A DNA stretch of 64,000 nucleotides, taken from assembly GCF_019649055.1 (NCBI RefSeq), contig NW_026570280.1, forward strand, positions 806,001 through 870,000, given 5' to 3'. Below are positions 1 to 12,354 of this stretch, piece by piece. Each line of letters opens with the position of its first letter. Within the stretch, counting starts at the first letter, position 1. The translations under genes were made by a program, and so were the position numbers. The DNA is from Paramacrobiotus metropolitanus. Its lineage: Eukaryota; Tardigrada; Eutardigrada; Parachela; Macrobiotidae. The notes below the pieces were generated by a model that saw only the letters and a program-made list of their open reading frames with translations, was not told the DNA's origin and made no database searches.

Positions 1-1299
1 TGGCTGCTTGAAAATGGACACTGCGAAAAGAATAGTCTGTTTGTCTGCTGGCTGCGGCGCTTATCAGTGTAATCCGGCGATGCAGGCGTGCGGAAAGCGG
101 CGGATCGGCAGCCGGAAGAACGGGTCGGCCTGAATGGATGTTGTTGCCAGTAGAGAAGTGCTTCTCCGTTCTCAGTTGCTCTTGGCGGCGCACATCGCGC
201 CCGCGGCAATTTTTACATTTTCTTGTTGCAGACCGGCCAATGGCAAGACAGCGGAACAGGCCGACAGCCGATCGCCGATAATTAGATGGATGCTTCTTCC
301 TGGCCGGCGTATTACACACAATTATGCGATTATATATACGAACGAAGAAGGCAGCCGGCGAGAATTGACTATCTCGTCGAAAGCGGCTGCAGTTTATTTA
401 TAACGTTCTGGCGATGGCGCAACGCCAGCCACTGATTAATGAGACTGCCCTTTACGCGCTTGCTGTAAAAATAAACGTAGAAAACACCCCGGACGCCCTA
501 TAACATGGACGACGGCAAGGATAATATGGGGTTTTTTTAGTCGCACGCTGTGCATTTCCGTGCAGTATGATTATTATCAAGTGTACGGATGCATAAACCA
601 GTCTAAATAATTACTGATAGCGTACACTGATTCACCAGCAGTTTCTTTAACATCGGTTAATAAGAAAAAACCTGAAAAAACCGCTGATTCCAGTAAATTC
701 CTTGTAATGTAACGGTTAGATTTTCTTACGGTTACACCTCGCTGTAGAGTCGATCGGCACGCTTCCTGTAGCCCGACGGTACCTGTTCCGGGCGTGGCTG
801 TGCGGCGTCCTCCCAGGGCGGATGACATAATGACGTTATTGGTCATGCGGGCCTCTGCAACGCAAAAGCTTCTGAGGAAATACCTTTCTCAGCTAACGTG
901 AGCTTTATTTCACTGAAGAGTTTAAGCGGAAAATTTAAAAAGCAGGAAAAACAGGGACTTCCGATCCTTGCAACAGCTGCAACCGCCCGGTGTGGCAGCA
1001 TAAATGCGGTTGTTGTCTTGCCAGTTTTTCAGCATCTCCTTTCTTTTCCTTTCTGATTTTCGTTACGAAAAAGAAATTTTTATTGGCAGTTCTTTCTGTT
1101 AAAGAATGCAGAATAAATCATAAGAAAGGAGTTTCTGTTGCAGTTGCTTAGCATGGAGCCAGCTGATGCGAAATCAACCGACCTGCGTTAACGGCGCACT
1201 GAACTATGCAACTTAAATCATGGCTGGCGTCTGAGCACGCAAGCTGGCACGAAGCACGTTCCAGGTAGATAATACAAAATGGATCTCATTAACGTACAG
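1..1299. other. Host DNA with no recognised gene
   Basis: This stretch has only short open frames without domain signatures, codon bias or convincing splice sites. I see no RNA gene and no clear repeat boundary in it. Confidence 0.4.
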
Positions 1300-1337
1300 T
1301 AAAACCTACCTCTACATATATGTAGAGGTAGGTTTTA
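1300..1337. repeat. Perfect 38-bp palindrome
   Basis: The left half (1300-1318) is exactly the reverse complement of the right half (1319-1337), with no spacer. The core word CTACCTCTACATA is mirrored as TATGTAGAGGTAG. A spacer-free palindrome extrudes as a cruciform but is a poor microRNA hairpin because it has no loop. Flanking DNA is unrelated on the two sides. Confidence 0.9.
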
Positions 1338-2873
1338 GGAAGATATATACACTTGGTAAACAAAAACACCTGAAAATTAAATACGGTGGAACCTGAACCG
1401 GCGCATCCCGTAGACTATAACAAAGGGGGGAAATCCTGTACAGTGAATACACCTGCATGATTGGGTTACATAAGAACATGAACTGGCGGTTTTTTAAAAA
1501 ATCGTCTGAACACTGGCATGAGATCGGTTAAACGTTTTTTCTCCCGCTTTGTGATAACTATGCTTATCGTGAACGACCGCATCAATACGGTAATTTCAAA
1601 CATTTTCTCCAAAATCAAATCATTACGCTTTCGTTTGTCCATGATGCCTGATGGTTAATTCTTTAACGGTATTTTGGCTCAAAGACAGCCAAAAAACTAA
1701 ACTTAACCATTTTTATCTGCTTGACGTAGTCGTTGTTGACGTAGTCGAGTTCAGCCACTTACAACACATTGAAAACCGATGCTTCGCTGTAATTTTGTTT
1801 GATTTGATCAGACTGTATGTAGCCAGCAGGTTGTTATGGGTATTTTGTATCTGGTTAAGAGCAAAAGTAATCTTCGTTTCTTCTAGATAATATTGTTAAT
1901 ATCACCAGGATTCGACCAAATTCGGGCTTACCATAAAACTTTACATGAAGTACTCCGGGCAGCAGCTGTCTGGAAATAGCGACTCTGTTGAACACCTCCC
2001 CGTACGACATTGCCGTGCATACATTACTAGTAGTATGTGAGAATAATCATGTTTTTATTGGGTATGATTAAAATTTGCTTTGATTTTCCAACGGCCATTT
2101 CCGTAATTATATCGATGCGTGATCGCGGAATTTGTCATGCTATCTCGATGCCATCCTATTCGCGAACTAATCGAGCGTAAGTTTAACATAACCTTTCCCA
2201 CCGGCTTGCCAACGCATGTCCTGCTCTGCCGTTTGTACTGCAACTGAAGCAGTTAATGCTGCATATCGTAAATTAATTCAGATCGTTATTAGTTGTTAAA
2301 TCATTAGCGCATGTAATTTAGAAATTTTTTGAGAATAGTGCGTCGACTGAACACGTTTTATTCTTCCCGTTTTGAGTATTCCTACGCTTTTGCGGAAGAG
2401 CGGAAGGCAGGTACATTTCTGACCCACTAGCATTTGGAACTCACGGACCTTGCAGGAAATCGGCTGCCCTTTTAGCGAACGAACTCGGAAAGCGAATGCA
2501 GCAGCACACAGGCGAACCTCGCTCACTCGAATTTCTACGCCAACGCCGGACGATGGAAATTCAACGGGGTAACGCGGCTTCCGTACTCGGAACCATGGAT
2601 GGAACGGAAAGCTTGAAAGAAATTTCCAATCCAACACATTTCTCGCTTAAGGAAATTCTGCTTAAGCGAACTATCAACATTTCCTTAGACCATAGACACT
2701 ACAAAACTGAAAGTAACGTTGGATGCCATTAGAAAAACGGCTTCTCTGACTTCAGCGAGCTGTATCTGTAGTTTTATGTACCATATGCAAAAATGTGTGT
2801 CTTATCATCTGCGTACCTGTTTACAAAAATTGTTGCATTACTAAACCGTTTCCCTGTTTTAACCAGTTTTTCA
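1338..2873. other. Host DNA with no recognised gene
   Basis: AT-rich sequence with scattered short open frames on both strands. None has a recognisable domain, and I see no clear gene or repeat until the foldback element that begins near 2874. Confidence 0.35.
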
Positions 2874-3553
2874 GGGATTTGGCCAGGTATATAACACCAA
2901 ATTCCTGTACATTTACGGCAACTTTTGCTGCCGCGCACTCCCAGGTCCCTTTTGCATCGCCTTATGTTATTTTGTAGGCAGAGGATTTGTTCACTTAGGC
3001 GTGCAATCAGTTTGCGCGCGCAACATCCGGTTGGAAAGTTATGGGTGAACCAGAATTCCAGAAAGTTTAAATGCATTCAGGTGCACCAAAAGTCTGGTTA
3101 TGGAGCCATCTCCCTCAACGTTTGCGCGTTAATGCACATAACCATGAAGATTGTTTTTACACCGATCCAGACTTCCATGATGTTTTTCAGATTTTAAAAA
3201 GAATCTCAAAATTTTTGAAATCAATTTTAAAATTTGTAAAGCATGCTAGGACAGTGGATCGGTGTGAAAACGGTCTACAGATACGTGGTTATGTGCATTT
3301 ACAAGCAAAACTTGAGAGAGATCGGTCCATAATCAGACTTTCAGTACACCTGAATGCATTTAAACTTTTTTGGATTTTCTAACAGCCATAACTTCCGAAC
3401 CGGATGTTGCGCGCACAAACGGTTTTCACGCCCGTGTATACAAATCTTCTGGCTACAGAATGTCATAAACCGAAACAAAAATTTGGAAGGGCGCGAAAGT
3501 TAAGGTTTACGAACATGTTCACGAATTTGGTACCATGTACCGGCCCACTTCCC
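2874..3553. mobile_element. TTAA-family foldback element, copy 1
   Basis: About 680 bp made of two long diverged inverted arms. Each arm contains the family words GCGCGCAACATCCGGTT or its complement, a block ending ACACCGATCCA, and ends related to GGGAAGTGGGCCGGTACATGG. The arms meet near 3215 in an AT-rich centre of AAATTTTGAAAT type. There is no coding capacity. The flanks are TTCA and TTAT, apparently decayed from the TTAA seen at better copies (20679-21339). Confidence 0.75.
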
Positions 3554-4425
3554 TTATCGTTAATTCACTTTACAAATTTGTCAAATGGCAGAACTAGCTC
3601 TTCAAACGCGTCATTCCTCTCGCACGATGTGAAGACCACCGTATAATTAAATCATCTATATTTTACTTTGATTCTTTCCATATATTCCTGTGAGCTGCGA
3701 GATTAAAAATCTCACACAATTTGACACAATCACCATTACAAGATTAACAGAAACACTAAAACAAGCATCCCGCAATAGATACGACCATATGTATATTCCT
3801 ATACTTTGACAATACGCATCAGACAAACCGTTTAGCATTACCGAATAAGAAAATAAAGCGTAATAATTATGGAGCTGTATGACATTTTCGAATTCCAGCC
3901 AGCCGGAATAAGTCGTTGCAAATGAAAGCAGTCATGGTTTTGCGGAGCGCTCCTTCCGGAAATAGCGCAAGGAAGGCTTCACGGGGAAAGCAGTGATGAG
4001 AAAGCACGTCGGCTGGGCGTAATCGGCTAACGGTGGGTTTGCAGTGACCGGAGGTACACATCTTGGGTAATCCGTAACGGCACCGTCAAGCGGCGAATAT
4101 TGGAGATAGCAGGAAGGTCTCCAGGATCGTTAACGATAATTATTACGACAGTCAAACGGGTAAAGCTCTCGGGAATCGAAGCACAGAACACAACCATACG
4201 ACAGTACTATGCGCTAAGATAAATCATAAACTTATGGAGCAGAAGACGTATCATGCAAGTTTCTCGTAGAAGACAGACATCGAGACAAATATTTGAGCAA
4301 TGTCTATTTTAAACTCGCAGTTTACAATTCTTACACGGCGCGTAAACCGTACAACTGCTCAAGGATTCTTTGTTAAATGTCATTTACCGCGAACTCAACG
4401 ATGAATCCATGCCTCCAGGTAAAGA

Positions 4426-7400
4426 TCACATATGGCTGTACGCTGGTGGTGGCCCGTTAAGCTCCTTCGAATGGACGCAAACTAGACGCTCGTGCTCTTC
4501 CTTGGAGGACTTGCGACCATCCGCGTTCAGAGTAGCCGACTTCAGCTCTTTGCGGATGGATTTACTTTGCCGAATGATGACGACCACCACAATGAGACAG
4601 GCGATCTGTAGCAGAACCGCTGCCAGCATGACCATCTGTCCGGTGAAGTCGGCCTGGAAAGCCTGCTTGACTGCACTCCACGCGTCCGGTATCGGTTTGG
4701 CCACAGTGTCAGGTTTGGGAAACAAGACGTCCAGTCTGGTGGACCAGATAAGGTCGTTAGCGGCGAAGCCGACCTGGCAGAACCATGCGAGAAGCAAGGC
4801 CACCAGGCACGTGCCGGAGCCCACTAGAGCCGCAATCTGGCACAGTCCAAACTCCCACGCGGGAATGTTACGGACACCTTCACCGAAGAAGCCGCAGTTT
4901 CTCTGGCCACGCAATAGTCGCACACTGGCTAGCATAAACCGGGCACCGCATACCACCTGTATTCCGTATAACGGGATGGAAATGACAAAGATCAGCGTTT
5001 GTCCCATGGGAACACTCTCGTCCGCAGCGAAGATCCCTGTGAAACAATATATAGCAGATTCTGCCGAGTGATCAAATAATGTTTTGCAGAGAAAATCAAG
5101 CTATTGTGATATGCGCATTTTAAGGTAAAATTTCGATAATGGGAAAAATATTCTCGGGAACGCGTTGTAAGCGAAATTTTTGGAACGATCCATGAAATCG
5201 AATATCACTGCCGGTTCAATACACTTTTTTTTCTTACCAATTTGTTTTCACTAACACAGGCACTGCTTATTTGGTATTCCTATTACCATCTGTTTTTCAC
5301 GAACTCAGAAATTATTTTATGCTGTTGTTTACCAATATTTAAGCTCCTTGATGTGTTAGCAGTGCAGCAATCGAAGGGGACGACAATGTACTGTAGTACT
5401 GTAGACGATCTCCAACTTCGTACAGGAATTATTATTATTGAAATTGCAGCCGGCTATTCCGTGAATTCAAGGTAATCATCACATTCGACAACACAGTAAC
5501 ACCCATGCGATGTATTTATATCGAACACGTTCTCACACAGCAGCAAGGACCACACTTCACATGTACGGTAGTATGCGTTTAAGCATTATTAAGGCTATCT
5601 AGTCATGAGTATGTACTTACTGCCAAACGATGAAAGCGAAGACCGGTGCGGCATGTGATCGCTGTCATCATTGCAGCAGAGTTTTTTACATAGAGTAGTG
5701 CCCGGCTTTACATGCAGATGATGTCAGTGGAAATTAGAATAGTGCCAGCTGTTATTATTATTATTCATCGTGGAGCAGGTAGCCCATTTCCGGCTAGGGT
5801 GACATTCTAGCAGGGATTTTAAACCTGGCCAAATAGCAAAATCGAGTGCAGACAGACAGAAAAGACTTCTTAAACAAAATTAACACGGTTCAAAGCTTGC
5901 TTAAAGGCACCAATAGTACGAATATCAAACAGATCAGAAAAATTAGAATCAACAAAAAATGTCCACAATTTATTAAGTTTCCAAGCAAAGGTCGTCTCGC
6001 CAACTTTCTTCTTCGCTTCCGCCTTGATCAGGATGCGGTTTCTATTCCGAAGATTGTACGGCTTGATACGGTCATCAAATTCCACCATCTCAGAGATGTA
6101 CTGCGGCACATGGAATTTTTCCGGATGTTTGATCTTGTACAACCATATCGCTTCCTTTTGTTTCCATCTCGTGAAAAGCGGTACGATCCCATGTTGGTTC
6201 ATGAACGATTCCGTGGGTATCTTTGCGTAGTTTGCAGCCGCTCGGACGCCGTTACGATGCATTGCGGCCAATTTTTCCCGCAAGCGCACAGATGCCCCGC
6301 TCCACACTGTAGAGCAATAGTCCAGATGAGACTGAACAAAGGCATAGAAAAGCGCAATGCGTTGGGATGTTGGCAGGCCGACTTTAACACGATTTAACAG
6401 TGATATACCGTACCGAACATTCTTTTGGACCTTTTTAACATGATCAGCCCAACTGAGATGTTCATCCAGTATCACTCCAAGATGTTTCACTGACTTTTCT
6501 GGAAGTAATTTATGACCGTTCAGCGATACGCTTACGTTGTTTTCGCGGTTATGCGCTGAGCTTATTAGTAACAAATTTGATTTTTTCTCGTTGACGAACA
6601 ACCGGTTGGAATTAAGCCACTCACAGACTGCCGGTAGTGCTTCAGTCAGATCATTTGCTGCATCCGCTTTCGTGTTAGCAACAGCATAGCAGATGGTGTC
6701 GTCAGCAAAGCTTTCTAAGTGCACGTTTGTTAGCCGCAGTTTCAGTAGGGCATTAATGTAAATTGTAAATAAAATGGGACCAAGTATAGACCCTTGCGGA
6801 ACGCCTGCCCAAACATGTTCCCACGAAGAGAACTTCAAGCCATGACGTACACGTTGCGAGCGACCGGTCAGATACGAATAAAACCATTTTAACGCTGAAG
6901 ACTTTACTCCTATATCGCGGAGTGTCTCCAACAGAGTCAAATGGCACACTGACGGAAAAGCTCTTTTCAAATCAAGAAAAACAACTGCAACACACTTTTT
7001 GCTATCGACAGCCTTTTTCCATGTCTCCGTCACTTTTAACAGTAACGTTTCACATGAATGGCCGTTGCGGAAACCGGATTGGTTAGGCGCAAGAATGCCT
7101 TCTTTTTTCAAAAATTTGTTCAGCTGCAGTTGGGCGCATTTTTCAAACAATTTTGACAAATTACACAAAAGTGAAATAGGACGAAATTCATCCGGTGTTG
7201 TTGGATGAATAGTTTTTGGTAAAGCGATTACATCCGCCAGTTTGAAAATTGACGGTGAGTCACATCTTTTGCGCGGTGTGTACTCCGTTCGAATCTTCAT
7301 AAATAATTATCTTTTTTGCAGAGTTAAAAACAAGTGGATTTTATTAAGCAACGACTGGGCAGATGGTTCATCGTTAAAAAAGCTTGACGGAAAAGAACAG

Positions 7401-7686
7401 AAAAGTTAAGCCGCAGACGGCGAAAGGAAGATATAAAACTATCAGTGCAGACTTTATCATAAGACCAATTACAGCTAACTTTATACGTAAATTTACGGCA
7501 CCGTTCCAGTGCTGGATAAAGCATACAGCTTGCCGGAAATAAAAAAGGGCATCCGCTACTTCGCTGCTTACCGTAAAACAGGTTGTAGAAGTTTGCCGCG
7601 AATCCCGCAACAGCCAGGAGGACTTCCGCAATGCTGAGTGCCAACACACTGCCAGTTGCCTTCTGGACCTTCGATAGTTTCTCCAT
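4426..7686 (-). CDS. Four-pass membrane protein with PPxY tail, paralog A (two exons)
   Basis: Exon 1 is 7686-7572 and exon 2 is 5036-4426, joined in phase 1 across an intron with GTAAGC donor and TTTCACAG acceptor; together they encode 241 aa. The start is the ATG at 7686; paralogs B and C have a second Met just before it. One hydrophobic segment lies in exon 1 and three in exon 2, predicting four membrane passes with both ends cytosolic. The polar C-terminal tail is rich in Lys and Glu and ends with PPPAY, a canonical ligand for WW domains such as those of Nedd4-type ubiquitin ligases. The PPxY role is known biology; binding here is inference. I do not recognise the family; a tetraspan, MARVEL-like or claudin-like fold is possible. 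Paralogs at 23395-25071 and 60415-62248 share intron position and phase. Confidence 0.8.
5752..7258 (-). mobile_element. 5'-truncated non-LTR retrotransposon inside intron A
   Basis: Intron A aligns with the introns of paralogs B and C up to a GCGCAAAAGATGTGACTCAC block (ending near 7259) and again from CAGCTGGCACTATTC (starting near 5751, minus strand). The roughly 1.5 kb between is absent from both paralogs. Its 3' end is a short (TAA)n-like tail, as in I/Jockey-type elements, and its 5' end is truncated within the reverse transcriptase. Any target duplication is at most a few bases. The insertion therefore postdates the gene duplications. Confidence 0.85.
5870..7258 (-). CDS. Reverse transcriptase, C-terminal part of a non-LTR element
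   Basis: An uninterrupted frame of about 460 codons on the minus strand. In order it shows the EFRPISLLCN block, the LDLKRAF block carrying the first catalytic Asp, the GVPQGSILGP motif and the FADD catalytic motif, followed by a thumb-like region and a C-terminal tail. This order is diagnostic of non-LTR reverse transcriptases of the Jockey/CR1 supergroup. The apurinic endonuclease, any ORF1 and the front of the RT are missing, so the copy is dead on arrival although its frame is undamaged, which suggests a recent insertion. The open frame runs about 14 codons further upstream into host intron sequence; those codons are not part of the element. Confidence 0.85.
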   Translation of the reverse strand, partial: SPSIFKLADVIALPKTIHPTTPDEFRPISLLCNLSKLFEKCAQLQLNKFLKKEGILAPNQSGFRNGHSCETLLLKVTETWKKAVDSKKCVAVVFLDLKRAFPSVCHLTLLETLRDIGVKSSALKWFYSYLTGRSQRVRHGLKFSSWEHVWAGVPQGSILGPILFTIYINALLKLRLTNVHLESFADDTICYAVANTKADAANDLTEALPAVCEWLNSNRLFVNEKKSNLLLISSAHNRENNVSVSLNGHKLLPEKSVKHLGVILDEHLSWADHVKKVQKNVRYGISLLNRVKVGLPTSQRIALFYAFVQSHLDYCSTVWSGASVRLREKLAAMHRNGVRAAANYAKIPTESFMNQHGIVPLFTRWKQKEAIWLYKIKHPEKFHVPQYISEMVEFDDRIKPYNLRNRNRILIKAEAKKKVGETTFAWKLNKLWTFFVDSNFSDLFDIRTIGAFKQALNRVNFV

Positions 7687-9353
7687 TATGCAGTCGGATA
7701 AACAGTTAGAAAGTCTGGCGTTAGCCAACCCAGTGCCGTTTGTAATGTTCGCTTTCAGAAACAAGACGAGTAATTCTTGAGTAGCGATACTGAATAATGA
7801 CCGTAATATTATTATGGTGCGGAAGCAGTCAACTGGTTTCACAGATCGTTCAGACGGAGATCGTACGCCGCACGGCGCATGCATGGTAATGGTAACAAGA
7901 ATTCTGTCGATCGGCAGTCTAAGTAAAAAGGCGGTACTTGGAGAACCAAGTACAGACTGTATATTAATAACAGTACAGCGTATAACGTCTTCATGGTATA
8001 GCATTCTCGAATCATCAGGCTCAGTCAATGACTCAAAGCAGTACAGTTGTGGATTCTTAGTATAAAATTCGTCGGCTCTCGAATGAGCTGTTGGTTAGCC
8101 GTTTGCAACCTCAGAATCCGCATGTACAGATAATACAGATTTCTTTAATACTCGCCCTAATGTTTGATATGCCATGAATATGTACATATAGTACCTGAGT
8201 AGACTCGTAATTTTGTAGTAATATCAACAAGCAATCGCTGGTAGGACGTACTAGGTACAGCCATCTATAATTAATGCCTTATGCAAAGTTAGGATTTTAA
8301 TGCAGTCAGGAGGCGATAGCACTGATCCGTACTTTGCGCTTAATAATTATATCATGATAGGGTGATTAGTTCCTGGTTAAGTTCAACCTGGTTAAGACCT
8401 AGTTAAGATGACCTGGTTAAGTTCAACACCGCATGCAGTATTAAATCTAACCGAACATAACATAGAGATACGGTTTAATAGTCATTACTACCTTCGCCAA
8501 AGCAGGAATGATCAGAGCGAAGATATCAGAAATAGTTTTTTTATATGACTGGTACTGCTGTAAGCCTGCAACCATAAAAAACTAAAGTACACTCAAATGA
8601 CCCGATTATCATACACATACAGTGCTGTATCTGTATGATATGGAGCGCGGCTTATTGCAGGGCGAAAAGATATGGTGGGCTGCGTCCGTCACAGACACCT
8701 GGCAGGTTATGTCATGAAATACTCGCTGCAGATGTTCACTATAGAGGAAATCATACGGATGGAAGTTTGTGTTCGAACAGCACAGTGCTGGAAAGCTGGC
8801 TGAACCTGGAAATTTCTTTCTTTATCCAGTTGTTCAGAAAAGCGCAGCTATGCTGACTTATAAGTGGAGCTGCTGTTTTGCACCTAAACAGAATCTGCCT
8901 GATAGCTGAATCGAGATGAGAAATTACCGGTTCTGTAAAGAGAGACAGCCTGCTTCCGGAGTAGGACGAGAAAAGTTTAAAGGTTTAACTATTTCCACAC
9001 TCCAAGGGATGGAAAATTGTTCACTCAGAATAATGTTCAACCGGTAACTGAGATCCATTATCCACACCACCGGTCACTATTACCGGCCAACGTCCAGCAA
9101 CTGACGAAAAATATGCTACCCAATGGGCAGAATAGTACCCAACAAAATACCGCGAAATGGAACGCCTGCGCGGACCTTTTAATTTTGATCATTGCCTACG
9201 TTCTATGAGTAACGTACTTTACATTATCAGATGAGGAAGACTCGTTTTCATCGGACAACAGGGTGCGTCACTGTGTGAGCACTGGTTATCCTCTCCCCTT
9301 GTATTCTTTTCTTATCGTTCGAAATTTTGTTATGAAATACACGGATACACTGG
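7687..9353. other. Upstream region of gene A and AT-rich spacer
   Basis: From 7687 to about 8250 this matches the upstream parts of genes B and C on the other strand. Beyond that I see a small cluster of CCTGGTTAAG repeats at 8365-8430 and no gene. Confidence 0.45.
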
Positions 9354-9658
9354 TGGTATTCGAAACTGAAAAAGCGACTGCATACGCGGCGAATGCATTG
9401 AGGCGCGAAAGCTGAGTGAGCGCGCTTGAGATAAGATAACGCGCGCATGTACGTGACGCTGTATGAGAGAAATCGCCGTTTCCCGCGATTCGCGGCCAGA
9501 ATAGCTACTCCGGAGTAGCTTTTCTGGCCGCGTATGGCGTGAATCTTCATACAACGGCACGTACATGCGCGCGTTATCTTATCTCCAGCGCGCTCACTCA
9601 GCTTTCGCGCCTCCATGCATTCGCCGCGTATTCAGTCGCTTTTTCAGTTTCGAATACC
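9354..9658. repeat. Foldback element (~150-bp arms)
   Basis: Two arms of about 150 bp meet near 9512 at the palindromic centre CTACTCCGGAGTAG. Left-arm words such as GGTATTCGAAACTG, GCGACTG and GATAAGATAACGCGCGCATG reappear in reverse complement in the right arm with few mismatches. The pair is likely a recently formed foldback or MITE. Open frames over it are side-effects of the palindrome. Confidence 0.85.
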
Positions 9659-10028
9659 CTTACTGCAATGTAGTAAATGCTCTTAGTCGAAAGTGATCCG
9701 ATATCATATCCATAGTTCTCTGTATTTGTTTCGATTTTATAAAATCAATTTCAAAAACTTTATAATTCATTTAAAAATTATGGAAAAGTGCTATGAACCT
9801 GAAATTAGTTCGCTTTTGACTTCATGGCCATGTGTCTTTTGCAACAAAGCTTCAAGAAGATAGGGTAATAACTAGACTTTTGGTACGCGACAATGCATTT
9901 AAACTTCTTGCCCATTTTAATGCGCCATATCTCGGCAACCGGGTGTTGCGCGCGCAAACATGTATACAGATCATTTAGAACACGTATCTATATTCATCAC
10001 GTTTTCATAACAATGTATACAAATAATC

Positions 10029-11931
10029 GACCGAAGCGAAGCGGAGGTCCTCTATGTTCAGGAAATTAGGACTTTTGTCTGTCCGTCTGTCACGCACTAA
10101 TCTGTCCGTCGGTCACACACTAAGTTACGCTACCTACTAAGCCTTAGTAGGTACTAAAGCTACTTATGTCTTAGTACATACTAAAGATTAGTACCTACTA
10201 AGCCTTAGTACCTACTAAGGCTTTGTACCTACGAAGGTTTAGTATCGAAGCCAAGGCGCCCTGTGTTAAGGCTAACTGGAATCTTTTCTGTCCGTCGGTC
10301 GTGCACTAACCTATCCGTCGTTCACGGCATAAGCAAGACTAGCCGCTAACCTTAGCACCTGACAAGTAGAGCACTAAGGCAGCCTGAAATGCAATACCTG
10401 AGAACATGAAACTGAAGGTCTCTTTTTGTTATGAAATCAAATTTGGTTTTTTTTATTGGGTGACACTGTAGGCACTCCGAAAACCCTTTTTTTGCATAAG
10501 CATCCCTTGTCCGCACCCCGTTAACTAAAGGCGCTCTTATCTTATTAATTAACTTCTTTCGTACACCCTGTTTTTTATGGGCACCCCTTGCAGCTTTAGC
10601 TTATAACTATAGCTTCAGAACCTATGTACGTGAGATATATATATATAGCAGCGGTGTATTCAGTAGTTCATTAGACTGCTCGCTACCCAGCCAATTATAC
10701 AACTAAACTCTAAACTTAACAACAACACTGGATATTGCTATCCCGTTCCTACGGCGCCTTATCCGTAGGACATCAACCAGATTCACGAAATACTCGTACA
10801 ACATTTGTATGTGTACACACATACACCACAATACAGTAACTATAATAGTATTAATATTATTATGTTCTTTTAAGTATTGTGTAACGTAGCGTTCTCGTAA
10901 CTTTTTATCAGACACTTCAAGGCTAAAAGCGTTATGTAAATAATGGTTAGCAAAAGCGCTGAACAACGAGGAGGTCATTCGCGGCCGGCGTATAAAGAGA
11001 ACCGGCCAACGAAATTATGATTTCGAAACGAAACATCAAAATTACTGCTGACAAAGCCATTCTCACTGGATCTAAATCAGCAGATCAACGTCACCGCTCG
11101 GTAATCGGATGGAATACATGATTGTATGCAAGTGCACTGTTTTAAGACAACGCACGCACATGAAATTATGTATGTACAAAAACGAATTGAAGAGGTTGCC
11201 TACAAAATACATTAACCGGGTGTTTCTTTTTAATAAATACGAGTAGAAAAAGGTGTCTGTAAAATACTGGGTGCGGAAAGGGGTGCTTATATTGACGAGG
11301 GTGTAGAGGATTGCCTATAGTGATTCACTTTATTAGCGTACCGTTGTTCAGAAACGACAGAATCCATATTTTTAAAACTCACATGCAACAGTAGAAACAG
11401 AATGAATTCAGAAAAGAAAGAAAACAAAGATTCAAAGTAGATACTCATAGCTGATCATAATAAAACCAACCACCCTGCAGCGTTTAAAAAAATTCAAATG
11501 AAAAATTATGTGCGAAGACCCGCCCTGAGTAGTTCAAGCATGGATGTTCGCCATTTTCTCTTTTGTTTAAGTTCATACAGCGGTCTTCAACAAGCACATG
11601 CTCTGTACCGGAAGACGACCCTGGTATTGACATAAATGGATGGTATTGCAAAAGGAACTGGGGAAAAGTGCTGTACTATGAAATGTTCGAAAACGATTTT
11701 TAAAATCGAGGAATTTTGAGCTCAGTCATTTTAAGATAAGTAGAAATTACAATCTATAAACAAATCTACAAGGAAAATTTCCATAGGGAGAAAGCAGATT
11801 TTTTTTTAGATGTACATCAGACAATTGCCTTGTCTGTCCTGTCAAGCCCTACTTAACTTTAGATGATTTAATGTATGTGCATAGTATGAGGAGTATCTAA
11901 TTGTGCGAACTTTTCGGGCTTCGCTTCGGTC
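10029..11931. mobile_element. Possible non-autonomous DNA element with 14-bp terminal inverted repeats
   Basis: GACCGAAGCGAAGC at 10029-10042 is matched by its exact reverse complement at 11918-11931. There is no transposase-like frame inside. The 5' part carries repeated CTGTCCGTCGGTC-like words and a CCTACTAAGG/CCTTAGTA repeat cluster at 10130-10250. I see no clear target duplication. Confidence 0.45.
10130..10250. repeat. CCTACTAAGG/CCTTAGTA repeat cluster
   Basis: The words CCTACTAAG, CTTAGTA and GTACCTACTAAG recur in both orientations over about 120 bp, giving a partly palindromic low-complexity cluster. Confidence 0.75.
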
Positions 11932-12354
11932 TTATAGTGCTAGCCAAAAGCGGTGCACTTCCCTAGCTTATCTTTAGGATGACATAAAGTATCACCAAAA
12001 CGTGATTTGGAATGCGCGCAAGCGAAAGTTTTAGTGTATGTATACCATTTTTGACGCTCTGTACCGGGCCATTTTCCTTAAGTTCCGTTTCTCTGCCCTT
12101 TATTTTCTTATTCCACACCCGCACGTACACCCAAGGCCAAAGACATTGAGATAACTCAGAAATCTGGTTACCTTCATAAAGTACACCAGTGAGTCTGCCT
12201 TAGGGAGTACAAAAAAACAGGTTTGAACGCCGTAAAACTCTCTTACTGAGCCACGCCAGATCTCAGAGATAGACGGGCAGAATTGTAAAACGGTTGCGGG
12301 ATGTACACATATGATTGGTCATTTCGAAGTTAAAGTACGTATAATCCAACAGGC

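Larger units (their letters stand above)
3850..8250 (-). repeat. Duplicated block A (inverted copy)
   Basis: This is the inverted member of three paralogous blocks; the others are near 22860-25620 and 59838-62830. Shared landmarks read on the minus strand are an upstream CAGACGGAGATCGT motif, the two exons of a four-pass membrane protein, matching intron ends, and a downstream segment containing CAGCCGACGTGCTTTCTCATC. The block is longer than the others because a non-LTR retrotransposon sits in the intron. Outer boundaries are approximate. Confidence 0.7.
9820..12077. mobile_element. TTAA-family foldback copy, split by a nested element
   Basis: The left remnant (about 9820-10020) contains the family word GTTGCGCGCGCAAAC. 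The right remnant (about 11932-12077) ends in GTACCGGGCCATTTTCC followed by TTAA, as at other copies. The element at 10029-11931 lies between them. The outer left end is degraded, so the span is approximate. Confidence 0.5.

Noticed and set aside
134-403. 89-codon open frame near the window start
   Set aside because: No domain, no codon bias and no splice context.
1301-1336. let-7-like microRNA precursor
   Set aside because: Only GAGGTAG is shared with let-7; the palindrome has no loop and the rest of the let-7 sequence is absent.
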